Positions 1 to 9,201 of a stretch of DNA of 64,000 nt are shown here, one piece after another. The DNA comes from Ralstonia insidiosa (GTDB lineage Bacteria; Pseudomonadota; Gammaproteobacteria; Burkholderiales; Burkholderiaceae): positions 930,001 through 994,000 of the forward strand of contig NZ_VZPV01000001.1 in NCBI RefSeq assembly GCF_008801405.1, written 5' to 3'. Positions within the stretch are counted from its first letter, which is position 1. Every line of letters begins with the position of its first letter. The notes below the pieces were generated by a model, which made no database searches, was not told where the DNA came from, and saw nothing but the letters and a program-made list of their open reading frames with translations. The position numbers and the translations under genes are program-made.

Positions 1-2198
1 TTGGCCGACGGCACGCCCGCAAACAGCTCGCGGATCGGCGTGAACAGCCCCGTGTACGTGGCCGGGTTCGAGCGCGGCGTGCGGCCGATCGGCGACTGAT
101 CGACGTTGATGACCTTGTCGAAATGCTCGAGCCCATCAATGCGGTCGTGCGCCGCCGGCTCCGGCGTGGAGCCATACAGATGGCGCGCTACCGCGTGATA
201 CAGCGTGTCGTTGATCAGCGTCGACTTGCCCGAGCCCGACACGCCCGTAATGCACGTCAGCAGCCCAACGGGAATGTCCGCCGACACGCCCCGCAGGTTG
301 TTGCCTGTGGCGTTGATGATGCGCAGCCAGCGCTCCTCATCGGGTGCGGTGCGCTGCTTGGGCACCTCGATGCGACGCTTGCCCGAGAGGTATTCCCCCG
401 TGAGCGACGCGGGCGACTGCTCGACCTGCTTGGGCGTGCCCTCCGCAATGATCTGGCCGCCATGCACGCCGGCGCCGGGGCCAATGTCGACGACGTAGTC
501 CGACGCGCGGATCATGTCTTCATCGTGCTCAACCACCAGCACCGAGTTGCCGAGATCACGCAGATGCTTGAGCGTGCCGATCAGGCGATCGTTGTCGCGC
601 TGGTGTAGGCCGATGGACGGCTCATCCAGCACGTACATCACGCCGGTCAGGCCCGAGCCGATCTGCGAAGCCAAGCGAATGCGCTGCGCCTCACCGCCCG
701 AGAGCGTATCGGCGCTGCGCTCCAGTGACAGGTAGTCCAACCCGACGTTGTTCAGGAAGTTCAGCCGCGCGGTGATCTCCTGAACGATCTTGTCGGCAAT
801 CTCGCGCTTGGCGCCGTGCATGTTCAGCGTCAGGAAATACGTGAGCGCGTCGCGCAGCGGCCAGCCGTTGATCTCGTAGATGCCGCGCGCCTGGTCGGCC
901 TCGCCAATCTTGACGAAGCGCGCTTCGCGGCGCAGACGGGTGCCGTGGCACTCCGGGCACTGCTGGTTGTTCTGGTACTTGGCCAGCTCTTCGCGTACGG
1001 CGATGGAGTCGGTCTCTTTGTAGCGCCGTTCCAGGTTGGGGATGATCCCCTCGAACGCGTGCTCGCGCACCGTGGTTCGACCTTTTTCGTTGATGTACGT
1101 GAACGGAATCTGCTGCTTGTCGGAGCCGTGAAGCACGATCTGCTGAATCTCAGGCGACAGCTCTTCAAACGGCACGTCGATGTCGACGTCATAGAAGGCC
1201 GCCAGGCTTTGCAGCATCTGGAAGTAGAACTGGTTGCGGCGGTCCCATCCCTTGATGGCGCCCGAAGCGAGTGAGAGATTCGGGAAGGCCACCACGCGCT
1301 TCGGATCGAAGAACGTGATCTGGCCCAGGCCGTCGCAGTGCGGGCAGGCGCCCATCGGGTTGTTGAACGAGAACAACCGCGGCTCCAGCTCCTGCAATGA
1401 ATACGAGCAGATCGGGCAGGCGAACTTGGAGCTGAAGCCGTGCTCCTTGCCCGTATCCATTTCCAGCGCGATGGCGCGGCCGTCGGCCAGGCGCAGCGCT
1501 GTTTCGAACGACTCGGCCAGGCGCTGCTTGAGTTCCGGGTTGACCTTCACGCGGTCGACCACGACCTCGATCGAGTGCTTGTCGTTCTTCTTGAGCTTGG
1601 GCAGGTTGTCGACTTCGTAGACCTTGGCTTCGGCTTCATGTGCCGTGCCGCCGCCCGAGCGGATGCGAAAGCGCACGAAACCCTGCGCCTGCATCGCTTC
1701 AAACAGGTCGACGTGTTCGCCCTTGCGGTTGGCCACCACGGGCGCCAGGATCATCAGCTTGGTGTCGGCGGGCCGCGCCAGCACGGCGTCGACCATCTGC
1801 GACACGCTCTGCGCTTCCAGCGGTTGGCCGTGGTCGGGGCAGTAGGGCGTGCCGGCGCGGGCGTACAGCAGACGCAGGTAGTCGTGAATCTCGGTGACGG
1901 TGCCGACGGTCGAACGCGGATTGTGGCTCGTTGCCTTCTGTTCGATGGAGATGGCCGGCGAAAGGCCTTCGATCAGGTCGACGTCGGGCTTTTCCATCAG
2001 CTGCAGAAACTGGCGGGCATACGCCGAGAGCGATTCCACATAGCGCCGCTGCCCCTCCGCATACAGCGTGTCGAACGCGAGCGACGATTTGCCCGACCCC
2101 GACAGCCCGGTAATCACAACCAATTGGTTGCGTGGCAGGTCGAGGTTGATGTTCTTCAGGTTGTGGGTACGGGCCCCACGAATCTTGATTTCTTCCAT
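1..2198 (-). CDS. uvrA: UvrA, excinuclease ABC subunit A (5' part; 3' end outside window)
   Basis: DNA-damage recognition ATPase of nucleotide excision repair; forms the UvrA2-UvrB complex that scans DNA for bulky lesions. The start codon is at 2198 (protein begins MEEIKIRGARTHNL). The first Walker A (GLSGSGKSS) follows near residue 32 and the ABC signature LSGGEAQRIRL is near residue 490. The Walker B region reads LDEPSIGLHQRDNDRL, and a second Walker A (GVSGSGKSTLIND) comes close to the window edge. Cysteine pairs CPICSYS, CPHCDG and CPECHG are the UvrA zinc-binding modules. About 732 of the usual ~950 residues are present. The gene is divergent from the MFS gene at 2393. I saw no convincing LexA box in the short divergent region, so SOS control is not evident from sequence. 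Confidence 0.98.
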   Translation of the reverse strand, partial: MEEIKIRGARTHNLKNINLDLPRNQLVVITGLSGSGKSSLAFDTLYAEGQRRYVESLSAYARQFLQLMEKPDVDLIEGLSPAISIEQKATSHNPRSTVGTVTEIHDYLRLLYARAGTPYCPDHGQPLEAQSVSQMVDAVLARPADTKLMILAPVVANRKGEHVDLFEAMQAQGFVRFRIRSGGGTAHEAEAKVYEVDNLPKLKKNDKHSIEVVVDRVKVNPELKQRLAESFETALRLADGRAIALEMDTGKEHGFSSKFACPICSYSLQELEPRLFSFNNPMGACPHCDGLGQITFFDPKRVVAFPNLSLASGAIKGWDRRNQFYFQMLQSLAAFYDVDIDVPFEELSPEIQQIVLHGSDKQQIPFTYINEKGRTTVREHAFEGIIPNLERRYKETDSIAVREELAKYQNNQQCPECHGTRLRREARFVKIGEADQARGIYEINGWPLRDALTYFLTLNMHGAKREIADKIVQEITARLNFLNNVGLDYLSLERSADTLSGGEAQRIRLASQIGSGLTGVMYVLDEPSIGLHQRDNDRLIGTLKHLRDLGNSVLVVEHDEDMIRASDYVVDIGPGAGVHGGQIIAEGTPKQVEQSPASLTGEYLSGKRRIEVPKQRTAPDEERWLRIINATGNNLRGVSADIPVGLLTCITGVSGSGKSTLINDTLYHAVARHLYGSTPEPAAHDRIDGLEHFDKVINVDQSPIGRTPRSNPATYTGLFTPIRELFAGVPSA

Positions 2199-2282
2199 GT
2201 GCGGCTTTCGCCTCGCGGCCCGCCAGCCGAGCAATGTGCGGCAATAGGCGGAGGGGGTGGAAAAGGGTAAGCCTGCTAATAT

Positions 2283-2295
2283 ACCGAACTTCGGT
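2283..2295. promoter_or_regulatory. Perfect 6+1+6 palindrome between uvrA and the MFS gene
   Basis: ACCGAA-C-TTCGGT lies in the 194-bp divergent spacer, directly after a TAATAT stretch that could serve as a -10 element. Its position suggests an operator for one or both genes, but no regulator is encoded next to it and the match to a known box was not recognised. Confidence 0.3.
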
Positions 2296-2392
2296 TTTGC
2301 GGGTACCTGCCCTCACATGGGGCAACTGGCAAGGCCGCTCATGTGTCACCCCAGTGTCCTTGCCGTTGCTGGAAAGTGACGGTTTCCGCACC

Positions 2393-3598
2393 ATGTCTTC
2401 CGCCTCCCCATCCATGACTTCCGCTTCCGGCCGCATGACCGGCCTTGAGCTGCGTGCGGCCGCCTCGCTGGCCGGCATCTTTGCGCTGCGCATGCTGGGT
2501 TTGTTCATGATCATGCCGGTCTTCGCTGTGTTCGCGAAAACGCTGCCCGACGGCAATAACACCCAGCTTGTCGCCTTCGCCATCGGCGTGTACGGCCTGA
2601 CACAGGCGGTGCTCTATATCCCCTACGGCTGGTTGTCGGACCGCTTCGGGCGCAAGCCCGTCATCGTGACGGGGCTGGTGATCTTTGCGGTGGGCAGCCT
2701 GGTGGCGGCGTTTTCGCACAGCGTGGCGGGCATCGCCATAGGGCGGGCCATCCAGGGTGCCGGGGCGATTTCCTCGGCGGTGATCGCCTTCGTAGCAGAT
2801 CTGACGCGTGAAGAACATCGCACCAAGGCCATGGCCATGATTGGCGGCAGCATCGGCGTGTCGTTTGCCGTGGCCATCGTCAGCGCGCCCATCATCTTCC
2901 GTTGGGTCGGCATGCCGGGCATGTTCCTGGCGATTGGCGTGCTGGCCGTCATCGCCATCGGCGTGGTGCTGTGGGTGGTGCCCAATGCGCCGCGTCCGCC
3001 CGAGCACGTCAAAGCGCCATTCCGCGAAGTGCTGCACAACGCGGAACTGCTGCGCCTGAACTTTGGCGTGTTTGCCCTGCATGCCACGCAGACGGCGCTG
3101 TTTGTCGTGCTGCCGCACATGCTGGAAGCCGCCGGTCTGCCGATCGACTCGCACTGGAAGATCTACCTGCCGGTGATGGGTGTGTCGTTCGTGCTGATGG
3201 TGCCGGCCATCATTGCTGCGGAAAAGCGCGGCAAGATGAAGAGCGTGCTGCTGTCTGCCGTGGCACTCGTCATGGTGGCGCAGCTGGCGCTGGGTGAGGT
3301 GCATCCGACACTGACGGCACTGTCGATTGCGTTGCTGGTGTACTTCCTTGGCTTCAACGTGCTGGAGGCCTCGCAACCCTCGCTGGTGTCGAAGTACGCG
3401 CCGGGCGTGCGCAAGGGCGCGGCCATGGGCGTGTACAACACGACACAGGCGCTGGGGCTGTTTGCAGGCGGTGCGGGCGGTGGCTGGATTCTGTTGCACG
3501 CGGGGCAGAGCGCCGTGTTCTTCACATGCGCTGGGCTGGCCTTGGCTTGGCTTATAATCGCGAGCCCCATGCGGATGCCGGCATTGCGCCGACACTAA
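2393..3598 (+). CDS. MFS transporter
   Basis: Inner membrane secondary transporter of the major facilitator superfamily, 401 aa, with roughly twelve hydrophobic segments. The loop between TM2 and TM3 carries the MFS motif A (GWLSDRFGRKP), which with the length points to a drug/H+ antiporter-like or sugar-efflux-like member; the substrate cannot be told. The start at 2393 (MSSASPSMTS) gives a short hydrophilic head before TM1 (SLAGIFALRMLGLFMIMPVF). The gene is divergent from uvrA and is followed 46 bp later by ssb, whose probable -10 element lies inside the 3' end of this gene. Confidence 0.9.
   Translation: MSSASPSMTSASGRMTGLELRAAASLAGIFALRMLGLFMIMPVFAVFAKTLPDGNNTQLVAFAIGVYGLTQAVLYIPYGWLSDRFGRKPVIVTGLVIFAVGSLVAAFSHSVAGIAIGRAIQGAGAISSAVIAFVADLTREEHRTKAMAMIGGSIGVSFAVAIVSAPIIFRWVGMPGMFLAIGVLAVIAIGVVLWVVPNAPRPPEHVKAPFREVLHNAELLRLNFGVFALHATQTALFVVLPHMLEAAGLPIDSHWKIYLPVMGVSFVLMVPAIIAAEKRGKMKSVLLSAVALVMVAQLALGEVHPTLTALSIALLVYFLGFNVLEASQPSLVSKYAPGVRKGAAMGVYNTTQALGLFAGGAGGGWILLHAGQSAVFFTCAGLALAWLIIASPMRMPALRRH
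3553..3558 (+). promoter_or_regulatory. Possible ssb promoter -10 box
   Basis: A perfect TATAAT occurs inside the last codons of the MFS gene, 86 bp before the ssb start. The -35 position is poor, so this is a candidate only. Confidence 0.35.
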
Positions 3599-3644
3599 AC
3601 CGGGCCTACGGCGGCATCACTCAACCTACCTTCGGAAACTCATC

Positions 3645-4211
3645 ATGGCGTCCGTCAACAAAGTCATCATCGTCGGCAATCTCGGCGCCGATCCAGAAAC
3701 GCGTTACATGCCCAGCGGCGACGCCGTCACCAACATTCGCGTGGCGACCACCGACCGCTACAAGGACAAGGCCAGCGGCGAAATGAAGGAAGCCACCGAG
3801 TGGCACCGCATCGCCTTCTTCGGCCGCCTGGCCGAAATCGCTGGCGAATACCTGAAGAAGGGTTCGTCGGTGTACATCGAGGGCCGCCTCAAGACCCGTC
3901 AGTGGGAGAAGGACGGCCAGAAGCAATACAGCACCGAAATCGTTGCAGACCAAATGCAGATGCTCGGCGGCCGCGGTGAAGGCGGTGGCGGGCAGGGTGG
4001 CGGCGGTGGTGGTTACTCGCGCGGCGGCGAAGGCGGCGGCAGCGGTGGTGGTGGTGGCGGTTACGGTGGTGGCCGCAGCCAGCAAGGCGGCGGTGGCTAT
4101 TCGCGCGGCGGTGAAAGCGGCGGCCAAGGTGGTGGCCAGGGCGGCGGCGCACGCCGTCAGCAAGCCCCGTCGAATGGCTTTGAGGATATGGACGACGATA
4201 TTCCGTTCTAA
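3645..4211 (+). CDS. ssb: Single-stranded DNA-binding protein
   Basis: Homotetrameric ssDNA-binding protein for replication, repair and recombination. The N-terminal OB fold (residues ~1-110) has typical SSB sequence: MASVNKVIIVGNLGADPE, WHRI.FF and SVYIEGRLKTRQW. A long Gly-rich linker (~115-175) follows, then the acidic tip DDDIPF that recruits partner proteins. At 188 aa it is slightly long for the family because of the linker. Only the codons for the last residues and the stop (CCGTTCTAA) are repeated at the far end of the genomic island at 21107, so the island's attachment repeat begins inside the ssb stop region and leaves the protein intact. Confidence 0.98.
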   Translation: MASVNKVIIVGNLGADPETRYMPSGDAVTNIRVATTDRYKDKASGEMKEATEWHRIAFFGRLAEIAGEYLKKGSSVYIEGRLKTRQWEKDGQKQYSTEIVADQMQMLGGRGEGGGGQGGGGGGYSRGGEGGGSGGGGGGYGGGRSQQGGGGYSRGGESGGQGGGQGGGARRQQAPSNGFEDMDDDIPF

Positions 4212-4296
4212 CCGGAATTTTTCGTAGAAGTGTAAAGGAGGGCCCTGGAATTTCTGTCTAATCAATAGGTTAGGCAGGAATTTACAGGGCCCTTTT
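4203..4296 (+). repeat. Left end repeat of the genomic island (attL-like)
   Basis: This 94-bp block, starting at the last ssb codons, aligns without gaps to 21107-21200 with about 19 mismatches by my count (about 80% identity). The longest exact stretch is GTCTAATCAAT, followed after one mismatch by GGTTAGGC and then GGAATTTAC. It marks one boundary of the inserted element. The identity gradient towards the hairpin loop suggests the crossover core lies there. Confidence 0.75.
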
Positions 4297-4300
4297 TTTT
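4240..4300 (+). terminator. ssb terminator hairpin (left copy)
   Basis: GGGCCCTG at 4240-4247 pairs with CAGGGCCC at 4285-4292 and is followed by eight T. Inside, a second, imperfect stem pairs the stretch ending CTAA with the one beginning TTAG around a short loop (TCAATAGG). It forms an intrinsic terminator for ssb and at the same time contains the putative attachment core. Confidence 0.8.
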
Positions 4301-4360
4301 GCGGTGTCGCCATCGCTAGCCGGAACGTTGCAGGCAGTAAAGAATGCTCCTCGTCACACG

Positions 4361-5572
4361 ATGGAGCATGAAGTGAATTCCTTCTCTGTTCGCGAGGTTC
4401 GTCTGGAGAGTGGCGAGCGTCTTCCCCTTCTAGTCGAAGGTGGGCCCCTCGGCCTACCTGTTCAAGGCGTTCTCCAATACACGCTTACAAGTTTGCGTGC
4501 CCGGGGGCTCAGGCGAAATAGCATGAGGAAGCGCCTGGATGCTCTAGGACTTGTTCTGCGCTTTCTTTCTTCTCATGGCATCGACATAGTGGCGCGGACA
4601 GCGTCGCAGACATTTCTATCTATCGAGGAACTGGTGGCGTTAGCGGACGAGTGCCGGACCCCAAAACAGCCACAAGCGGACAGAGTCATTGTTAGTCCAT
4701 CGTGGGCCGCAGTTCGATACGCCACCGCAGTGGATTTCATCGTTTGGATGGCCGAACCCGTTATTGGACGGATCTCACCTCCGCAGTCGCGCGAGTCCGC
4801 AAACATTGCTCTGCAACGCTTCCTTCGTCGGGCACGCTCGGTTGCCCCGAAAGTGCGAGGTAATGCGTCACATATCGATGGTGAGAGGCACGGCCTGCTC
4901 GACGCACAACGTCAACTGTTTCTCAGAGTGATTCGACCAGGTGACCCTGGCAATCCCTTCTCCGCCAACATGCAGATCAGAAATCACGCTCTGCTGCTAT
5001 TGGCGTTCAAGCTTGGCGCAAGGTCCGGAGAGATTCGTGGCCTCAAGAAAACGGATCTCAATCTCGACAGCCAGCCCGCGGAGTTGTTTATCGTTCCCAG
5101 ATACAACGACGCCGACGATCGGCGGCTGGACCCCGCTGCTGCAAAGACGAACGGTCGCATGCTGCATGTCGATGCTGAGCTTGCGGACGCGCTGGAGAGA
5201 TGGCTGCAGGAGCGTTGCGTGAGGGTGAGATGGCCGCGCGCGAATAGAAATCCATATGTTTTTGTGAATCGATTCGGCAACGCCATGGAAGGGCGTGGCT
5301 ATCGAAAGATCATTGAGACGCTTCGATCCAAACATCCAGAGTTGAGTGGCTTGTGTCACCACGTGCTGCGACATGACTGGAACGATCGCTGGATATCGAT
5401 GATGGACGACGATCAGATCGAGTTTGAGAAGGCGCAGCAAGAGCAGCGATATGCCATGGGCTGGTCGAACAAGTCGACAATGCCGCAACGATATGGAAAG
5501 CAAGCCATTGCGCAGGCCGCTAACCGGCGCATTCTGAAACTGCAAGGCGACGCCCGAAATAACAATGACTAG
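4361..5572 (+). CDS. ginA: Tyrosine recombinase, first gene of the island's recombination operon (GinA-like)
   Basis: Site-specific integrase acting in excision and integration of the island. The catalytic domain occupies the C-terminal half: the first Arg in GARSGEIRGLK near residue 218, HHVLRHDW (His-x-x-Arg) near 333, and the Tyr of QRYGKQA near 376. The R-H-R-Y set therefore looks complete. The N-terminal half resembles a SAM-like core-binding domain. I chose ATG 4361 (403 aa); a GTG at 4304 in the same frame would add 19 residues but starts almost inside the terminator. No good ribosome binding site is visible for either. The gene overlaps the next one by 8 bp. The symbol is given by operon architecture, not by a sequence search. 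Confidence 0.8.
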   Translation: MEHEVNSFSVREVRLESGERLPLLVEGGPLGLPVQGVLQYTLTSLRARGLRRNSMRKRLDALGLVLRFLSSHGIDIVARTASQTFLSIEELVALADECRTPKQPQADRVIVSPSWAAVRYATAVDFIVWMAEPVIGRISPPQSRESANIALQRFLRRARSVAPKVRGNASHIDGERHGLLDAQRQLFLRVIRPGDPGNPFSANMQIRNHALLLLAFKLGARSGEIRGLKKTDLNLDSQPAELFIVPRYNDADDRRLDPAAAKTNGRMLHVDAELADALERWLQERCVRVRWPRANRNPYVFVNRFGNAMEGRGYRKIIETLRSKHPELSGLCHHVLRHDWNDRWISMMDDDQIEFEKAQQEQRYAMGWSNKSTMPQRYGKQAIAQAANRRILKLQGDARNNND

Positions 5573-7157
5573 AACTGCAAGGCGTATCGCTGACACCAGT
5601 GTAGGCAATCGTGGTAGTCAAGATGAAGTTGTCGGCCACGACGGGCGTCGTGTTGACGTGACTGGCGATATCTGGCGCGTGGGGCCCGAGCACACGATTA
5701 ACTGGTCCCAGTTGCCTCCTTCCTTGGGGCGGCAAGTCGTGGTAGCTATCGATGCACACATCCGGCACCTTATCCGCACCCAATCATCCCCGTCGGTCTC
5801 CGCTCGTTTCGATTCAATCAAGCTCTTTTTTAACGTCGCCCATGAGTTGAAGGTCGACCTCTCTTCTGCCGTTACGCTCAATGCAGCGCTGCTGAATCGA
5901 CTGCGTATAGCTCTCAATGCGAAGTACGCTTTGGCTACGGTCGTTGGGGCCTTGCACGGTTACCGATTGTGGTACGTCTGGTCAACGGACGCTGATCTCC
6001 CAGGCTTCGACTTCGATGTTGCAACAAAACTCGAAAGTCTCACCATTGGCGGCGGCCCTAAGGGCGAGGCTGTCTTGCGGAACGACCCCAAGCGAGGCCC
6101 GCTGCACAGTACGGAGTTTGATCGACTCTATCAGTCGATGCGCAAGGCGACAGAAACAGATGCGCTCTCCGAAGTCGATCTGGCGGCTGCATGGCTGTTC
6201 ATGGCGCTGGGATGTAACCCCAAGAGTCTGCAGCTGTTAAACGAGGAGGACTTGGTCCAAACGCAGATGTTGGATGGGACCATCAAGTACGAGCTACGTG
6301 TCCCGAGAATTAAGAAACCTGGCGAACAAGAGCGCAGTCAGTTTCGCACGCGCCCTTTGCGTCGGGAGATCGGGCAACTACTCGAACGGGTTGTGTCGCG
6401 AAATCGGGCTGCGCGAGCACTTCTTCAAGGCTTCCTGCTTGGTAGCAATCCATCAACCCCAATGTTTCGAACAGCCACGCTGCGCGAGTCGCTCCTGGGC
6501 ACTGCGTTTGAGGCGGAAGCCTTCCGATGCAGAACAGCATACTTTGGTGGGGCGTTAGCACGTGTATCGAGCGGCCTCAATTTGATGGGACGAGATGGCG
6601 AGCCGCTGCATCTGACTGCACGACGACTGCGCTATACCTTTGCGACGCGATTGGTCCAGGATGGCGCATCGCCGGTCATGCTGGCTGATGCGCTCGACCA
6701 CACTGACCTTCAGCACGTGATGGTGTACTACAACGCTCGATCCGACATTGTCGCGAAGCTGGACAAGACCATCGCCATGCAGCTAGCCCCGTGGGCACAA
6801 GCATTCATGGGAAAGATCGTGCGGAGTGAGGGCGTTGCCGACAGAGGGAATGATCCCGCTAGTCGAGTGCGGCATCTGGACAGACATCACGGCAAGCTTG
6901 AAAGCATCGGGACATGCGGGAGTCATGGAACCTGTGGCTTATCTGCTCCCATCGCTTGCTACACCTGCAATAGATTCCAGCCGTGGCTTGAGGCGCCGCA
7001 TGAATCAGTGCTCGACGCATTGCTGGAGGATAGAAATCAGCATTTGCAGCGCGGAGCGGATCCGAAGATGACGCAAGCTAGGGATCTCACGATCACGGCG
7101 GTCGCCTCGGTGGTGCAGCAGTGTCAGCAGATGCTAGCGAGGGGCAAAGGTGAGTAG
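5565..7157 (+). CDS. ginB: Tyrosine recombinase-like protein, second of three (GinB-like), atypical active site
   Basis: 530 aa. The C-terminal half still has the shape of a tyrosine recombinase: TARRLRYTFATR near residue 352 and LDHTDLQHVMVYYNA near 385. Two usual catalytic positions appear changed. Where most members have G-x-R-x-x-E the protein has GCNPKSLQLL (no Arg in register), and the usual H-x-L-R-H reads RRLRY. The box II Arg, the following His and the Tyr remain. The C-terminus carries a Cys-rich stretch (GTCGSHGTCG, then CYTCNRF) that could bind a metal. It is translationally coupled to both neighbours by 8-bp overlaps, which supports a three-subunit recombinase in which this subunit may be structural. 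Confidence 0.75.
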   Translation: MTRTARRIADTSVGNRGSQDEVVGHDGRRVDVTGDIWRVGPEHTINWSQLPPSLGRQVVVAIDAHIRHLIRTQSSPSVSARFDSIKLFFNVAHELKVDLSSAVTLNAALLNRLRIALNAKYALATVVGALHGYRLWYVWSTDADLPGFDFDVATKLESLTIGGGPKGEAVLRNDPKRGPLHSTEFDRLYQSMRKATETDALSEVDLAAAWLFMALGCNPKSLQLLNEEDLVQTQMLDGTIKYELRVPRIKKPGEQERSQFRTRPLRREIGQLLERVVSRNRAARALLQGFLLGSNPSTPMFRTATLRESLLGTAFEAEAFRCRTAYFGGALARVSSGLNLMGRDGEPLHLTARRLRYTFATRLVQDGASPVMLADALDHTDLQHVMVYYNARSDIVAKLDKTIAMQLAPWAQAFMGKIVRSEGVADRGNDPASRVRHLDRHHGKLESIGTCGSHGTCGLSAPIACYTCNRFQPWLEAPHESVLDALLEDRNQHLQRGADPKMTQARDLTITAVASVVQQCQQMLARGKGE

Positions 7158-9201
7158 CCCAAATCTTCGATCTGCAGCTGAGCGAAGCGCCACCGCGAAC
7201 TTTGAGACCTTTATCGCCGCAATGCGTGCCGATAACCCACTTCGCATCGCTGGCTGGGAGGATATGTGTTGGGAACTAGGTCAGCGCAAGCGTGCATCGA
7301 GCGGCCGCCGGGATCGAATCTGGTTCAACAAGAATTTCGTCAAGAAGGTTACGGAGCACAACGCTGAGCCTTTTCCTGCCGCGTTTGGGGAGTTGTTGCG
7401 GGCCATTGTGTGTGCGAGGGAACAGGGCAGGGCCACGCCTTTGGACTCGAACGATCACATGGTTCTGGTGCGCGCATTCCGCTATCTATACGAGAGCGCA
7501 AGGAACAGGGCAGACCATCCTACGGGGGTAGCGCGAATCGACTTCGACGAGGCGGCATCGGCTTGCCGTGTTGAGGCTGCGAGTTCGGCCTACCGCGTTG
7601 GATGCAAGCTGCAGGAGATTGCTCGCATCTTGGATAGGGAGTATTTGACGCCGGTTCGCCTGAATTGGGTCAACCCAATTCCTCGCGACTCTCACGCGGG
7701 CGGAGCTCTGCAAGATCGTACAAGCCGAGAGTTCTTTGATAGACGAGAGAGCAAATTGCCTTCGGAGCAACTTCTCAACGCTCTGGCCGATATCGCAAAT
7801 CGCGAAGACTTGTCGCCTCCCGATCTTCTGCGTCAACGTGCAGTGGAGCTGCTGGTGTGTGGCGGATTCCGATGTAATGAACTGCTCATGCTGCCGCGAG
7901 ATGTTTGGGTGGAGGAGCCACAGATTGACTCGACCGGCGTGCAAATGCTTGATCGGCATGGCTTACCTGTCAGCCGGTATGGTCTTCGCTACCTACCGGA
8001 AAAGAACGGGCACCGCGAGACCCAAATCAAGTGGATTCCCACTCCACTGGTTGACATCGCGCGGCGCGCGGTGCGTGATGTGATGAGTATCACTGAGCCG
8101 TTCGCGGAGGTCGCTCGCATCATGTACCAACACCCTGGTAAGACTCGGCTTCCAGAACCTTGGCATTCGATGCCTGGCGATGCGCTTCTGGATATGCACG
8201 AAGTCGCGTCGGCTGTCGGCCTCGGAGGTTCTGGTCGGCCGGACGTACAGGGGCGGCAGTTCATCAACCTTGCGAGGCTTGCCACGGTACCGAAGCACGG
8301 TGCTCGGGGCCAGGTCTCTGCCGTTACTAAGTCGGATTTAGAGGTGGAGCTGTGCCGGCGTTCAGCCGCTGCGACAGTGTTTCCTCGTAAGCAAGACGCT
8401 CAAAGACTCCACGAGTGCCTATTCCTCGTTGGAGTCAATTTCTTCGGTTCTGGTCGCGCGACCCTAAACGGCACGGTGACCTTGCTGATGCAAGGGCAGT
8501 TCGATGACTATCTGACGGATCGCGTTGGCGGAGCTAGATCAGTGAATGGAACGCTGTCGATTTTCTCCCGCCTCGGATACGTAGATGCGAAAGGCGACCC
8601 TCTGCGGGCGACGACTCACCAGTTTCGGCACTGGTTGAACACACTCGCTCAGGAAGGTGGTCTGTCTCAGATTGAGATTAGTAGGTGGATGGGCCGGCGC
8701 ACGATAGACGACAACGCCGCCTATGACCACCAGACGGGATTTCAACTCGCAAAGCGCGTCAGAGATCGAATTGATAGAGGCGAGGCCGCAGGAAGCGCCG
8801 TCACAACATTGCGCCGGATCAAGGATCCAGTCCGTCGGTCCGAGTTTGGTCAATCATTGGTCGCGTCGGCCCATGTGACTGATATTGGCGTTTGCGTGCA
8901 AGACCTTTCCGCACTGCCGTGCGAGCGACATCGGGAATGTACGACCTGCAACGATCACTTCATTCAGAAGGGCGACGAGCAACAGCGTCATAGGGCGCAG
9001 CAAATTTTTGATGAGGCACAGTTGATGTTGCAATTGGCCAAGGCTGAGCAAGACGATGGTAGCTATGGCGCGGACAATTGGTTGGCATACCAAGAACTGG
9101 TTTCCCTGCGAGCGTCGCACATCCTGAAGATTCACGATGACGATTCCATCGCTGATGGAACGCTCGTGCAGGTGCCTGGTTACACCGAGCCGACGCGATG
9201 A
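7150..9201 (+). CDS. ginC: Large tyrosine recombinase, third of three (GinC-like)
   Basis: 683 aa with a GTG start at 7150 preceded by a strong GAGGGG ribosome binding site inside the end of the previous gene. The catalytic residues look complete: Arg in GGFRCNELLML near residue 238, THQFRHWLN (His-x-x-Arg) near 489, and Tyr in DDNAAYDHQTG near 523. After the catalytic domain a Cys motif (LPCERHRECTTCNDHF) resembles a small zinc-binding module and parallels the Cys-rich tail of the preceding recombinase. The long N-terminal half probably holds arm- and core-binding domains. It shares ATGA with the next gene, so all four genes of the operon are coupled. Confidence 0.8.
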   Translation: MSSPNLRSAAERSATANFETFIAAMRADNPLRIAGWEDMCWELGQRKRASSGRRDRIWFNKNFVKKVTEHNAEPFPAAFGELLRAIVCAREQGRATPLDSNDHMVLVRAFRYLYESARNRADHPTGVARIDFDEAASACRVEAASSAYRVGCKLQEIARILDREYLTPVRLNWVNPIPRDSHAGGALQDRTSREFFDRRESKLPSEQLLNALADIANREDLSPPDLLRQRAVELLVCGGFRCNELLMLPRDVWVEEPQIDSTGVQMLDRHGLPVSRYGLRYLPEKNGHRETQIKWIPTPLVDIARRAVRDVMSITEPFAEVARIMYQHPGKTRLPEPWHSMPGDALLDMHEVASAVGLGGSGRPDVQGRQFINLARLATVPKHGARGQVSAVTKSDLEVELCRRSAAATVFPRKQDAQRLHECLFLVGVNFFGSGRATLNGTVTLLMQGQFDDYLTDRVGGARSVNGTLSIFSRLGYVDAKGDPLRATTHQFRHWLNTLAQEGGLSQIEISRWMGRRTIDDNAAYDHQTGFQLAKRVRDRIDRGEAAGSAVTTLRRIKDPVRRSEFGQSLVASAHVTDIGVCVQDLSALPCERHRECTTCNDHFIQKGDEQQRHRAQQIFDEAQLMLQLAKAEQDDGSYGADNWLAYQELVSLRASHILKIHDDDSIADGTLVQVPGYTEPTR

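Noticed and set aside
2199..2392. LexA/SOS box for uvrA
   Set aside because: No CTGT-N8-ACAG-type sequence; only the unrelated ACCGAA-C-TTCGGT palindrome.
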